Made by a program: the position numbers and the translations under genes. Shown in pieces: positions 1 through 11,606 of a stretch of 64,000 nt of DNA. Under the pieces are notes generated by a model. It searched no databases and was not told where the DNA came from. It worked only from the letters and a program-made list of their open reading frames with translations. Numbering within the stretch: the stretch's first letter is position 1; the number at the start of each line of letters is the position of its first letter. Origin of the DNA: Heyndrickxia coagulans 36D1 (GTDB lineage: Bacteria > Bacillota > Bacilli > Bacillales > Bacillaceae_C); the NCBI RefSeq assembly GCF_000169195.2, contig NC_016023.1:2480001-2544000 (forward strand), given 5' to 3'.

Positions 1-533
1 GCGGCGGTAACAAAGAGCTGTACATCAAGCATTTGAAAAACATTCCGGAAGGCGTACAGTTTGACTTGCAAAATGTCGTGAACAAGGTATTTGAAACGAT
101 TGCAATGGCGAAAGTGTCCACTTCTGCTGAAGAAGCGCGCGAGTCCGGCTTCCTTGACCGGACGGACGGCGTCAGCTTTAACCAGGACCATTTGATTTAT
201 GATGCAAAACAGGCTGTGCTACGCCTTGCTGACGCAGGGTACAAACCGCCTGTCCGCGAAAAAGTGCCGGTCACAGGTGAATCCGGTTATGCGGCGCTGT
301 TGCTCGGGGCACAGCAAATGCATCTGTCGGGCTATATTTCCGACTATGACCTTGAAATCGCGAAAAAGATCGCCTTTGTGCTTTCAGGCGGGAAAGTGCC
401 GTTCGGGACAAAAGTGGATGAACAATACTTGCTCGATTTGGAAAGGGAAGCGTTCCTGAGCCTGATTGCACAGCCGAAAACACAGCAGCGGATGCAACAC
501 ATGCTGTTAAAAGGAAAACCGTTACGGAATTAA
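1..533 (+). CDS. fadN: 3-hydroxyacyl-CoA dehydrogenase FadN, C-terminal part
   Basis: The open frame runs in from the left edge (first full codon at base 3) and ends at 533, so only the last ~177 residues are present. The stretch has the helical character of the C-terminal substrate-binding part of long bifunctional enoyl-CoA hydratase/3-hydroxyacyl-CoA dehydrogenases. The assignment relies strongly on the next genes being fadA and fadE, the order of the B. subtilis fadN-fadA-fadE operon. The enzyme would hydrate enoyl-CoA and oxidise 3-hydroxyacyl-CoA in beta-oxidation. The NAD-binding and hydratase domains lie outside the window, so catalytic residues cannot be checked. Confidence 0.85.
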   Translation, partial: GGNKELYIKHLKNIPEGVQFDLQNVVNKVFETIAMAKVSTSAEEARESGFLDRTDGVSFNQDHLIYDAKQAVLRLADAGYKPPVREKVPVTGESGYAALLLGAQQMHLSGYISDYDLEIAKKIAFVLSGGKVPFGTKVDEQYLLDLEREAFLSLIAQPKTQQRMQHMLLKGKPLRN

Positions 534-644
534 AGCCACACGGATTGGCGAATGCCGATCCTCTGGCAGGAAAAGATTCCGTCCAAATTTTTCGCATACA
601 ACATAAAGGGGTTCTCCCAAGGAAAGCGGCTGTATATGGGAAAA

Positions 645-684
645 CCCCGATTCATCACCCCATGCGGTGATGAAGGGGCCTTTT
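645..684 (+). terminator. stem-loop between fadN and fadA
   Basis: CCCC-ga-TTCATCACC pairs with GGTGATGAA-GGGG around a six-base loop and is followed by CCTTTT. It resembles a weak terminator or an RNA-processing hairpin that could lower fadA relative to fadN. The T-run is short, so read-through is likely. Confidence 0.5.
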
Positions 685-711
685 ACAAAAACACGGAAAG
701 AGGGGAATGTG

Positions 712-1890
712 ATGAGGGAAGCTGTCATTGTTGCAGGGGCGAGAACACCGGTCGGCAAAGCAAAAAAAGGGACGCTCGCACAAACACGGCCGGATGATTT
801 AGGTGCACTTGTCGTAAAAGAAACGTTAAAACGCGCCGGCAACTATGAAGGAAATATTGATGATTTGATTATCGGCTGCGCCATGCCGGAAGCGGAACAG
901 GGGCTCAATATGGCACGCAATATCGGGGCCCTAGCAGGATTGCCGGATACGGTGCCGGCGATTACGATCAACCGCTACTGCTCATCCGGGCTGCAGGCGA
1001 TTGCTTACGGCGCCGAAAGGATCATGCTCGGCCACGCTGACACGATCATTGCCGGCGGTGCGGAATCGATGAGCCTTGTCCCGATGATGGGGCATGTCGT
1101 CCGCCCGAATGTACGACTTGCAGAAACTGCGCCGGAATATTATATGGGCATGGGGCATACGGCCGAAGAAGTCGCCAAAAAATTCGGCGTCAGCCGCGAA
1201 GACCAGGATGCCTTCAGCGTGCGCAGCCACCAAAAAGCGGCAAAAGCGATTGCAGAAGGCAAATTCAAAGACGAAATTGTGCCGGTTGAGGTCACATTAC
1301 GTTCGGTCGGCGAAGACAACAAACTTGTTGAAAAGAAAGTCGTCTTTTCGCAGGATGAAGGGGTCCGGCCGGATACAAATGTAGAAACGCTCGGAAAACT
1401 GCGCCCGGCATTCTCGGTAACCGGAACCGTAACGGCCGGGAACTCGTCGCAAACAAGCGACGGCGCGGCTGCAGTAATGCTCATGGATAAAGAAAAGGCT
1501 GAATCACTCGGGCTTAAGCCGCTGTTGAAATTCCGCTCGTTCGCCGTTGCCGGGGTGCCGCCTGAAATCATGGGGATCGGCCCGGTGGAAGCCGTGCCGA
1601 AAGCTTTGAAACTGGCAGGGTTGAGCCTTGAGGATATCGGGTTGTTCGAACTGAATGAAGCTTTTGCTTCCCAGTCCATCCAGGTTATCCGCCAGCTCGG
1701 CCTTAATGAAGACATCGTCAATGTTAACGGCGGCGCAATTGCCCTCGGCCATCCGCTCGGCTGCACAGGCGCCAAGCTGACTTTGACGCTTGCCCATGAA
1801 ATGAAGCGCAGAAACGTGCAGTTCGGCGTCGTCACGATGTGTATCGGCGGCGGCATGGGTGCAGCAGGTGTGTTTGAGCTCGTGTCCTGA
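712..1890 (+). CDS. fadA: acetyl-CoA C-acyltransferase (3-ketoacyl-CoA thiolase) FadA
   Basis: A 392-residue thiolase that cleaves 3-ketoacyl-CoA with CoA, the last step of beta-oxidation, in the cytoplasm. The nucleophilic cysteine is visible in NRYCSSG (Cys90). The C-terminal GHPLGCTG and CIGGGMG motifs carry the catalytic His and second Cys. The start at 712 follows a GGGGA ribosome site. A longer reading from 667 would start inside the upstream hairpin and adds residues unlike thiolase N-termini. It is the second gene of a fadN-fadA-fadE arrangement; a 264-bp gap with degenerate repeats separates it from fadE. Confidence 0.95.
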   Translation: MREAVIVAGARTPVGKAKKGTLAQTRPDDLGALVVKETLKRAGNYEGNIDDLIIGCAMPEAEQGLNMARNIGALAGLPDTVPAITINRYCSSGLQAIAYGAERIMLGHADTIIAGGAESMSLVPMMGHVVRPNVRLAETAPEYYMGMGHTAEEVAKKFGVSREDQDAFSVRSHQKAAKAIAEGKFKDEIVPVEVTLRSVGEDNKLVEKKVVFSQDEGVRPDTNVETLGKLRPAFSVTGTVTAGNSSQTSDGAAAVMLMDKEKAESLGLKPLLKFRSFAVAGVPPEIMGIGPVEAVPKALKLAGLSLEDIGLFELNEAFASQSIQVIRQLGLNEDIVNVNGGAIALGHPLGCTGAKLTLTLAHEMKRRNVQFGVVTMCIGGGMGAAGVFELVS

Positions 1891-2154
1891 TTGCAGTGAG
1901 CCGAACCAGGCGGCTAGCCGGTTTCAAATGGCAACGTCAGATACCGGATCATGAAATGGATAGATGCCGGGGCCAAAAGCAGAGCAGCCGGTTCCGAACG
2001 GCAAAACACCGGACCATGGTAAAAAGCGGATCAGCTGTTTCTAAAGGCAAAACGCCGGAGCCGGATCCGCCTGTTGAATCGTTATTAATGGAAATAAGAG
2101 CCGCGGAGCACATCTGCGGCCGATCATTATAGATAAAAAGGAGAGGAATTGTAA
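1891..2154. repeat. fadA-fadE intergenic region with degenerate repeats
   Basis: No convincing gene. Three imperfect direct copies of a ~30-bp motif (ccggtttcaaatggcaac near 1918, ccggttccgaacggcaaaac near 1989, tgtttctaaaggcaaaacg near 2036) each run into a CCGGA-type sequence. A small open frame from 1896 to 2132 is made only of this low-complexity material. Confidence 0.45.
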
Positions 2155-3939
2155 ATGGCAAACAAAACGGATGCATTTGTAAAAGGCGGCAGTTTTTTAA
2201 TTGAGGACATCACACCGGACCAAGTGTTTACGCTGGAAGAGCTGACAGAAGAACAAAAAATGATCGCCAAAACGGCGGAAGACTATACGAACAATGAAGT
2301 GGTCCCGCAAATTGAATATCTGGAAAACCATGAATTTGACCGCTCTGTCAAATTGTTGAAAAAAGCAGGCGAACTCGGGCTTTTGAGCGCCGATGTCCCG
2401 GAAGAATACGGCGGTCTCGCCCTTGATAAAGTAAGCTCCGCCCTGATTTCCGAAAAGCTCGCAAAAGTCGGCGGTTTTGCCATTTCCCACGGCGCGCACG
2501 TCGGCATCGGTTCGCTTCCGATCGTTTTGTTCGGCAACGAGGAACAAAAGAAAAAATATTTGCCGAAACTCGCAACCGGCGAATGGCTTGCGGCTTATGC
2601 CTTAACGGAACCAAGCTCGGGCTCGGACGCACGGAGCGCCAAAACGGTTGCAAGATTAAACGAAGCCGGCACGCATTATATTTTAAACGGAGAAAAACAG
2701 TGGATCACGAACGCCGGATTTGCTGATGTTTTCACCGTGTATGCGCAGGTTGACGGCGACAAGTTCACGGCCTTTATCGTGGAACGCACATTCCCGGGCG
2801 TTTCAACGGGAGCGGAAGAAAAGAAAATGGGGATCAAATCTTCTTCCACAAGAACGCTTATCCTGGAAGACGTACCGGTTCCGGTTGAAAACGTGCTTGG
2901 GGAAATCGGCAAAGGGCATAAAATCGCGTTTAACATTTTAAACATCGGTCGTTATAAATTAGGCGTCGGCGCGGTCGGCTCCAGCAAACACGTGCTTGAA
3001 ATCGCCTTAAAATATGCGAACGGCCGCCAGCAGTTCAAAACACCGATCTCGCAGTTTAACCTGACAAAAGAAAAATTCGGCACGATGGCATCGAAACTGT
3101 ATGCAGCCGAAAGCTCCGTCTACCGGACAGTCGGATTGTTCGATGAAAGAATGAGCCACTTTACACCGGAAGAAGAAAAAGACGGGCGGGCAGTGGCCAA
3201 TGCGATCGCCGAATATGCGATTGAATGCTCGCTGAACAAATTCTTCGCTTCTGAAGTGCTGGATTATGTCGTCGATGAAGCGGTGCAAATCCACGGTGGT
3301 TACGGCTTTATGGACGAATACGAAGTCTCGCGTGCCTATCGCGATTCCCGGATTAACCGCATTTTTGAAGGAACAAACGAAATCAACCGCCTGATCGTAC
3401 CGGGCACATACGTGAAAAAAGCGTTCAGCGGGGAACTGCCGCTGTTACAAAAAGCGCAAAGCCTGCAGGAAGAACTCATGATGATGATGCCGGAACAAGT
3501 CGGCGACGCGCCGCTTGAACAGGAAAAATACCTCGTCCGCAACATGAAGAAGATCGCCCTGCTCGTCGCAGGCACTGCGTTGCAAACGTACGGCAAAAAA
3601 TTCGAAAACGAACAGGAACTGCTTGCCAACGTGGCAGATCTCGTTTCGAATATATATGCGGCAGAATCGTGCGTGCTTCGGACGGAAAAAGCAATCAACA
3701 AAGATGGTGCCGAAAAACAGAACCAAAAACTGCTGTATACCCAAATTTTCACACAGGAAGCGTTCAATCAATGCGAACAAATTGCAAAAGAATCGCTCGC
3801 AGCCTGCCTTGAAGGCGACCAGCTGCAAATGACGCTTTCCGCCCTCCGCAAGCTGACGCGCCATACGCCAACCAATGTCATTGCGAAAAAACGCGAAGCC
3901 GCGGATAAATTGATCGATGCAGAACGCTATGTGCTGTAA
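2155..3939 (+). CDS. fadE: acyl-CoA dehydrogenase FadE
   Basis: A 594-residue flavoprotein catalysing the first, FAD-dependent oxidation of acyl-CoA to trans-2-enoyl-CoA, passing electrons to ETF. The order is an N-terminal alpha-helical domain, a beta-barrel region with the YALTEPSSGSDARS signature, and a C-terminal helical domain with QIHGGYGF and the FEGTNEINR motif that holds the catalytic Glu of this family. An extra C-terminal ~170-residue helical extension matches the long Bacillus FadE type. ATG 2155 follows AAAAGGAGAGG. Last gene of the fad set, ended by a strong terminator at 3946. Confidence 0.95.
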   Translation: MANKTDAFVKGGSFLIEDITPDQVFTLEELTEEQKMIAKTAEDYTNNEVVPQIEYLENHEFDRSVKLLKKAGELGLLSADVPEEYGGLALDKVSSALISEKLAKVGGFAISHGAHVGIGSLPIVLFGNEEQKKKYLPKLATGEWLAAYALTEPSSGSDARSAKTVARLNEAGTHYILNGEKQWITNAGFADVFTVYAQVDGDKFTAFIVERTFPGVSTGAEEKKMGIKSSSTRTLILEDVPVPVENVLGEIGKGHKIAFNILNIGRYKLGVGAVGSSKHVLEIALKYANGRQQFKTPISQFNLTKEKFGTMASKLYAAESSVYRTVGLFDERMSHFTPEEEKDGRAVANAIAEYAIECSLNKFFASEVLDYVVDEAVQIHGGYGFMDEYEVSRAYRDSRINRIFEGTNEINRLIVPGTYVKKAFSGELPLLQKAQSLQEELMMMMPEQVGDAPLEQEKYLVRNMKKIALLVAGTALQTYGKKFENEQELLANVADLVSNIYAAESCVLRTEKAINKDGAEKQNQKLLYTQIFTQEAFNQCEQIAKESLAACLEGDQLQMTLSALRKLTRHTPTNVIAKKREAADKLIDAERYVL

Positions 3940-3945
3940 TAAAAG

Positions 3946-3980
3946 AAGGGATTTCCGGCCCGGCCGGAGTCCCTTTTCTT
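3946..3980 (+). terminator. terminator after fadE
   Basis: AAGGGA pairs with TCCCTT around an inner CCGG/CCGG stem, followed by TTCTTTT. Confidence 0.8.
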
Positions 3981-4042
3981 TTGCATCGCCGGGAAAAATC
4001 AGCTAACATACAGATAAGACAAGATGACAGGAGTGGACAAAA

Positions 4043-4402
4043 ATGGCCCTTACTTTCTATTGGTATCCGAAATGCGGGACTTGCCGGAAAGCGAAAAAAT
4101 GGTTGGACGAACATGACGTTGCCTATGAAGCGGTGCACATTGTCGAAAATCCCCCTTCAAAAGCACTTCTTAAGGACTTTTATGAAAAAAGCGGGCTGCC
4201 GATCAAAAGGCTGTTCAACACGAGCGGGCAGAAGTACCGCGAACTCGGTTTGAAAGACAAGATCCCGGAAATGAGCGAAGAAGAAGCGCTTGAACTGCTG
4301 GCTTCCGACGGCATGCTGATCAAACGGCCGATTCTTGCAGGCGATGCCTTTGCCGTGTTCGGATTTAAAGAGGATGCGTATGAAAAATTGCTGAAAAAGT
4401 GA
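4043..4402 (+). CDS. yusI: ArsC/Spx-family protein YusI
   Basis: A 119-residue thioredoxin-fold protein of the ArsC/Spx family. The N-terminus has a Cys-x-x-Cys pair (CGTC, residues 13-16) after a first beta strand, and an RPIL motif near residue 95 typical of the family's C-terminal half. It sits between fadE and gcvH, the same place as B. subtilis yusI. Family members are arsenate reductases or RNA-polymerase-binding regulators; which role applies cannot be read from the sequence. RBS-like AGGAG precedes ATG 4043. Confidence 0.88.
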   Translation: MALTFYWYPKCGTCRKAKKWLDEHDVAYEAVHIVENPPSKALLKDFYEKSGLPIKRLFNTSGQKYRELGLKDKIPEMSEEEALELLASDGMLIKRPILAGDAFAVFGFKEDAYEKLLKK

Positions 4403-4472
4403 TTGATTTAAGCGCTGTTTTTCGGTAATTTAAAACTGAAGGCTATTACGGATACATAACGGAGGGATTGAG

Positions 4473-4856
4473 ATGGCGGTACCTGAGGAACTGCGGTATA
4501 CGGAAGATCATGAGTGGGTGAAAGAAGAAGACGGCCATGTCCGGATCGGCATCACCGATTTTGCCCAGGCCGAACTCGGCGATATCGTATTTGTTGAGCT
4601 GCCGGAAGAAGGCGATGAAGTCACGGCAAAAGAACCGTTTGGCAGTGTCGAATCCGTGAAAACGGTATCGGAACTGTATGCGCCGGTCAGCGGCAAAGTC
4701 GTTGCGGTCAACGCAGATTTAAGCGATAGCCCGGAATTCGTTAATGAATCCCCGTACGAAAAAGCGTGGATGATTGTCGTTGAACCGTCCGACCCGGCTG
4801 AATTGGATGATTTGCTGACGGCGGAACAGTACGAGGAAATGATCAACGAAGCATAA
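4473..4856 (+). CDS. gcvH: glycine cleavage system H protein
   Basis: A 127-residue lipoyl-carrier protein of normal family length. The lipoylation motif ESVKTVSE places the modified lysine at Lys63. It shuttles the aminomethyl group between the P, T and L proteins of glycine cleavage. In Gram-positive bacteria GcvH is also the carrier from which lipoyl groups are relayed to other E2 enzymes, which fits with lipA encoded 11 kb downstream. ATG 4473 follows CGGAGGG. A terminator follows directly. Confidence 0.97.
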   Translation: MAVPEELRYTEDHEWVKEEDGHVRIGITDFAQAELGDIVFVELPEEGDEVTAKEPFGSVESVKTVSELYAPVSGKVVAVNADLSDSPEFVNESPYEKAWMIVVEPSDPAELDDLLTAEQYEEMINEA

Positions 4857-4864
4857 AAATAACA

Positions 4865-4895
4865 GGCACTGCACACCAAGCTGCGGTGCCTTTTT
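4865..4895 (+). terminator. terminator after gcvH
   Basis: GGCACTGCA pairs with TGCGGTGCC (one wobble), followed by TTTTT. Confidence 0.85.
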
Positions 4896-4914
4896 GTGTA
4901 AAGGATGGATTACG

Positions 4915-5223
4915 ATGCAAGACTGGACAAAGGAAAAACAACTGGAGGAACGGATTTTGCAGGAAGAAAAACTTGCCCTGTACTTTTACACGCCATTATG
5001 CGGTACATGCCAGCTGGCGGGGAGGATGCTGGAGATTGCAGAACAGGCTGTCCCCCGATTTCCTTATGCCAAAGCCAATCTGAATTACGTGCCGCAAATG
5101 GCGGAAAAATACCAGATCGAAAGCGTGCCGTGCCTGCTCCTGCTCAAAAACGGGAAAGTAATAGACAAAGTGTACGCTTTTCAATCCGTCCCGTCACTAT
5201 TTGAAAAATTGTCTTCTTTTTAA
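4915..5223 (+). CDS. yusE: thioredoxin-like protein YusE
   Basis: A 102-residue thioredoxin-fold protein with a CGTC active-site pair after the first core strand (LYFYTPLCGTC) and the cis-Pro segment SVPCLLLLKNGK near residue 72. It lacks a signal peptide, so it should act as a cytoplasmic thiol oxidoreductase. The start at 4915 is preferred because AAGGATGG sits just upstream; an earlier GTG lies inside the gcvH terminator. The place after gcvH corresponds to the B. subtilis yusE region. Confidence 0.85.
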   Translation: MQDWTKEKQLEERILQEEKLALYFYTPLCGTCQLAGRMLEIAEQAVPRFPYAKANLNYVPQMAEKYQIESVPCLLLLKNGKVIDKVYAFQSVPSLFEKLSSF

Positions 5224-5471
5224 TGAGACAACAGCGCAAACCAATCCGGTGTGGGCATTCATAAACGGAAACCTCGCTTGAATGGCGAAAAAAATGGCAG
5301 GGCTTTTGCGCGGAAACGCCGTTCAACCGCAGAAAAAACTTTTTTCAGACACCGTTCGAGCATGGCCGCCAAAATCAGCCGGGAAAGCGCACGATTTGTT
5401 GAACGATTTCAGCAGGATCAGCAGCGTCTGTGCAGAATAGGGAAAGGAAATAATGATTGGAGCGTGTTGCC

Positions 5472-5828
5472 ATGAAACAGACCATCCAATTTTTCCTGAA
5501 TAGCCTGGCACGGAAAAAACAATTGCGAATGCTGCTGCCGGCGGTGCCTGTTACCGTATTATTCCGTGATGGGGACGAATGCTGCCTCGTTGCTTTTTCC
5601 AAGGAGCGATGCGTGCAGCTTGAAACCGGCAATGCCGATTTTGAACTGGAAATGGCGCTCCGGCAATTCGAACAGCTCCTTTCCCGCCGCGCGCGCCTCG
5701 GCACATTTCTGAAAATGGGCGAACTCCGGTACAGGGGCACGTACCGCCATTTTTTGCTGCTGGAATCTTTGTTTTGGCTTTCAGGAACCCCGCAACCTGC
5801 ACCAAAAAGTAAGGCCAAATCCGCCTGA
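5472..5828 (+). CDS. small protein, possibly SCP2-like
   Basis: A 118-residue protein I do not recognise with certainty. Its pattern (a strand VTVLFRDGDECCLVAFS, an acidic segment DFELEMALRQFEQLL, a strand-turn LKMGELRYRG, then a terminal helix) resembles the SCP2 sterol/lipid-carrier fold. This would fit the nearby fatty-acid genes, but it is inference from pattern only. ATG 5472 is taken instead of the upstream TTG 5457, although no strong ribosome site is visible. Ended by a clear terminator. The preceding 5224-5471 shows no supported gene. Confidence 0.55.
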   Translation: MKQTIQFFLNSLARKKQLRMLLPAVPVTVLFRDGDECCLVAFSKERCVQLETGNADFELEMALRQFEQLLSRRARLGTFLKMGELRYRGTYRHFLLLESLFWLSGTPQPAPKSKAKSA

Positions 5829-5866
5829 TTATCAAATAACAGGCTGAAAATGAGAATCACAGCATA

Positions 5867-5898
5867 ACCGGGATTGCAAAACAAATCCCGGCTTTTTT
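5867..5898 (+). terminator. terminator before the suf operon
   Basis: CCGGGATT pairs with AATCCCGG over a short loop and is followed by CTTTTTTT. Confidence 0.85.
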
Positions 5899-6106
5899 TA
5901 TGCTGTTTCAGGCAGCTTGCCGGATTTCCAATGTGCAATACAGGGAAATTCAAGAAATCTGTATCAGGAATTTTATGCCGGGTACATTTTGTGCTATGAT
6001 TAATGAATAAGCAAGGCCGGAAAACCGCGGAAAAAAGATGGCATGCCATGGTTATCCACAGGTTTTTACTAGTTGCGCATAGTTTTCATTTGTTATAAAA
6101 TAATAA

Positions 6107-6128
6107 TGAGAATAAATTGAGAATAAAT
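6107..6128 (+). repeat. tandem 11-bp repeat upstream of sufC
   Basis: TGAGAATAAAT occurs twice head to tail, ending about 35 bp before the sufC start, inside an AT-rich leader. It could be an operator (each copy loosely resembles a Fur half-site) or simply a leader repeat. Confidence 0.5.
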
Positions 6129-6163
6129 TGGAACTGAATATACAAATAACGGAGGAATTTTTT

Positions 6164-6949
6164 ATGGCAGGATCAAAACTCGTAATAAAAGATCTTCACG
6201 TCGAAGTAGAGGGAAAAGAAATTCTAAAAGGGGTCAATCTTGAAGTAAACAGCGGTGAATTCCATGCGATCATGGGCCCGAACGGAACAGGGAAATCGAC
6301 GCTGTCTTCTGCCATTATGGGGCATCCGAAATACATCGTCACCCAGGGGACCATCACGCTTGACGGAAAAAATGTGCTGGAAATGGAAGTGGATGAACGT
6401 GCGAAAGCCGGCCTGTTTCTCGCCATGCAATACCCAAGCGAAATCAGCGGCGTGACGAATGCGGAATTTTTACGCTCGGCGGTTAACGTGCGCCGCGGCG
6501 AAGGCAATGAAATTCCACTGATGAAATTTATCCGCGAACTCGACAAAAAAATGGAATATCTTGAAATGGATACGAACATGGCGCAACGCTATTTGAATGA
6601 AGGCTTTTCCGGCGGTGAGAAAAAACGGAACGAAATTTTACAGCTCATGATGATCGAACCGAAAATTGCGATTCTCGATGAAATCGACTCCGGCCTTGAC
6701 ATCGATGCATTGAAGGTTGTCGCAAAAGGGATCAACTCGATGCGCAGCGAAGATTTCGGATGCATCATCATTACCCACTATCAACGTTTGTTAGACTATA
6801 TTACACCGGATGCTGTCCACATCATGATGCAGGGGCGCATCGTCAAATCGGGCGGTCCTGAACTGGCAAACCGCCTTGAAGCGGAAGGCTACGAATGGAT
6901 TAAACAGGAACTTGGCATCGAAGACGAAACGGTCGGCCAGGAAGCTTAA
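6164..6949 (+). CDS. sufC: Fe-S cluster assembly ATPase SufC
   Basis: A 261-residue ABC-type ATPase that powers the SufBCD scaffold. The Walker A motif GPNGTGKST is at residues 38-46, the ABC signature region reads FSGGEKKRNE, and Walker B is IAILDEIDSGLD. It is cytoplasmic, with no membrane segment. ATG 6164 follows GGAGGA; an upstream ATG at 6128 has no ribosome site. First gene of a tight sufC-sufD-sufS-sufU-sufB operon. Confidence 0.97.
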   Translation: MAGSKLVIKDLHVEVEGKEILKGVNLEVNSGEFHAIMGPNGTGKSTLSSAIMGHPKYIVTQGTITLDGKNVLEMEVDERAKAGLFLAMQYPSEISGVTNAEFLRSAVNVRRGEGNEIPLMKFIRELDKKMEYLEMDTNMAQRYLNEGFSGGEKKRNEILQLMMIEPKIAILDEIDSGLDIDALKVVAKGINSMRSEDFGCIIITHYQRLLDYITPDAVHIMMQGRIVKSGGPELANRLEAEGYEWIKQELGIEDETVGQEA

Positions 6950-6968
6950 GCAGGGGGCGAGAGACTTG

Positions 6969-9938
<2,970 letters not shown>

Positions 9939-9944
9939 TGGCTG

Positions 9945-11342
9945 ATGGCTAAAAAAATGCCGGAAATCGGTGATTACAAGTACGGCTTTCATGATAAAGA
10001 TGTTTCCATTTTCCGTGCAAAACGCGGATTGACGAAAGAAATTGTGGAAGAAATTTCAAAAATGAAAGAAGAACCGCAATGGATGCTTGATTTTCGTCTG
10101 AAGTCTCTTGAACACTTTTACAATAAACCGATGCCGCAATGGGGCGGCGATCTCTCCGCGTTAAATTTCGACGACATTACGTATTACGTCAAACCGACGG
10201 AACATGCCGGCCGTTCGTGGGATGAAGTACCACAGGAAATCAAAAATACATTTGATAAACTTGGCATTCCGGAAGCGGAACAAAAATACCTGGCCGGCGT
10301 TTCCGCACAGTATGAATCGGAAGTCGTTTATCATAACATGAAGCAGGATCTCGAAAAACTCGGGATTGTGTTCAAAGACACGGACTCCGCTTTAAAAGAA
10401 AATGAAGATATTTTCCGCAAATACTGGGCAACCGTCATTCCGCCGACGGACAATAAATTTGCGGCTTTAAACTCGGCTGTCTGGTCGGGAGGATCTTTCA
10501 TTTACGTTCCGCCGGGTGTAAAAGTGGATACCCCGCTGCAAGCTTATTTCCGGATCAATTCGGAAAATATGGGGCAGTTTGAACGGACCCTTATCATCGT
10601 TGACGAAGGTGCCTCCGTCCACTATGTCGAAGGTTGCACGGCGCCGGTTTACTCGACAAACTCGCTCCACAGCGCAGTCGTTGAAATCATCGTTAAGAAA
10701 AATGCGTATTGCCGTTATACGACGATCCAAAACTGGGCGAACAACGTTTATAATCTTGTAACGAAACGCGCCGTATGTGAAGAGAATGCGACAATGGAAT
10801 GGATTGACGGCAACATCGGTTCAAAACTGACGATGAAGTATCCTTCCGTGCTGCTGAAAGGCGAAGGGGCGCGCGGTATGACGCTGTCGATCGCGATCGC
10901 CGGAAAAGGCCAGCACCAGGATGCCGGCGCGAAAATGTACCATCTTGCGCCGAATACGTCGTCCACGATCGTATCCAAATCGATTTCAAAACACGGCGGA
11001 AAAGTCACATACCGCGGCATGGTGCATTTCGGCCGGAAAGCGGACGGCGCGCGTTCCAATGTCGAATGCGACACGCTGATTATGGATCACCTGTCCACAT
11101 CAGATACCGTGCCTTATAACGAAATTTTAAACAACAATATTTCTTTGGAACACGAAGCAAAAGTATCAAAAGTGTCGGAAGAACAGCTCTTTTACTTGAT
11201 GAGCCGCGGCATTTCCGAACAGGAAGCAACGGAAATGATCGTTATGGGCTTCATCGAACCGTTCACAAAAGAACTCCCGATGGAATACGCCGTCGAAATG
11301 AACCGTTTGATTAAGTTTGAAATGGAAGGTTCGATTGGATAA
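9945..11342 (+). CDS. sufB: Fe-S cluster assembly scaffold SufB
   Basis: A 465-residue SufB scaffold protein, longer at the N-terminus than SufD. It has the family's beta-helix core (for example [11 protein letters not shown], which contains a conserved Cys) and the C-terminal [18 protein letters not shown]. With SufC and SufD it assembles Fe-S clusters for transfer to carriers such as YutM and the NifU-like YutI found further along. Last gene of the suf operon. Confidence 0.97.
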   Translation: MAKKMPEIGDYKYGFHDKDVSIFRAKRGLTKEIVEEISKMKEEPQWMLDFRLKSLEHFYNKPMPQWGGDLSALNFDDITYYVKPTEHAGRSWDEVPQEIKNTFDKLGIPEAEQKYLAGVSAQYESEVVYHNMKQDLEKLGIVFKDTDSALKENEDIFRKYWATVIPPTDNKFAALNSAVWSGGSFIYVPPGVKVDTPLQAYFRINSENMGQFERTLIIVDEGASVHYVEGCTAPVYSTNSLHSAVVEIIVKKNAYCRYTTIQNWANNVYNLVTKRAVCEENATMEWIDGNIGSKLTMKYPSVLLKGEGARGMTLSIAIAGKGQHQDAGAKMYHLAPNTSSTIVSKSISKHGGKVTYRGMVHFGRKADGARSNVECDTLIMDHLSTSDTVPYNEILNNNISLEHEAKVSKVSEEQLFYLMSRGISEQEATEMIVMGFIEPFTKELPMEYAVEMNRLIKFEMEGSIG

Positions 11343-11451
11343 CCTTGATATATCAACGGTTATAGAGAGTTTTTGAACGTAGGGGTGCGATTTACCCACA
11401 AATCACCCCTCATATATTGCTGTAAAGCCTAGTTTTAGACGGTGATGGCAG

Positions 11452-11490
11452 AAAAAACAGCCGCTTGCGGATTCCGCACGGCTGTTTTTT
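11452..11490. terminator. bidirectional terminator after sufB
   Basis: A perfect AAAAAACAGCCG / CGGCTGTTTTTT stem. A weaker bulged stem (AGGGGT..ACCCCT) lies just before it at about 11381-11411. Confidence 0.85.
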
Positions 11491-11606
11491 CATGGGGCGC
11501 CAATTTGAAAATCGTGGTAAAATAAACTGCATAAGCATAAAGGATAAAAAGCGGCCGTATGAAACGGCATGACGAGATTACCCTCATGATGATAAGGGGA
11601 CCAAAT

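Noticed and set aside
1140..1856. 238-codon minus-strand frame over fadA
   Set aside because: Shadow of the thiolase gene; no family pattern and no ribosome site.
1896..2132. small plus-strand frame between fadA and fadE
   Set aside because: Consists of the degenerate repeat motif and has no ribosome site.
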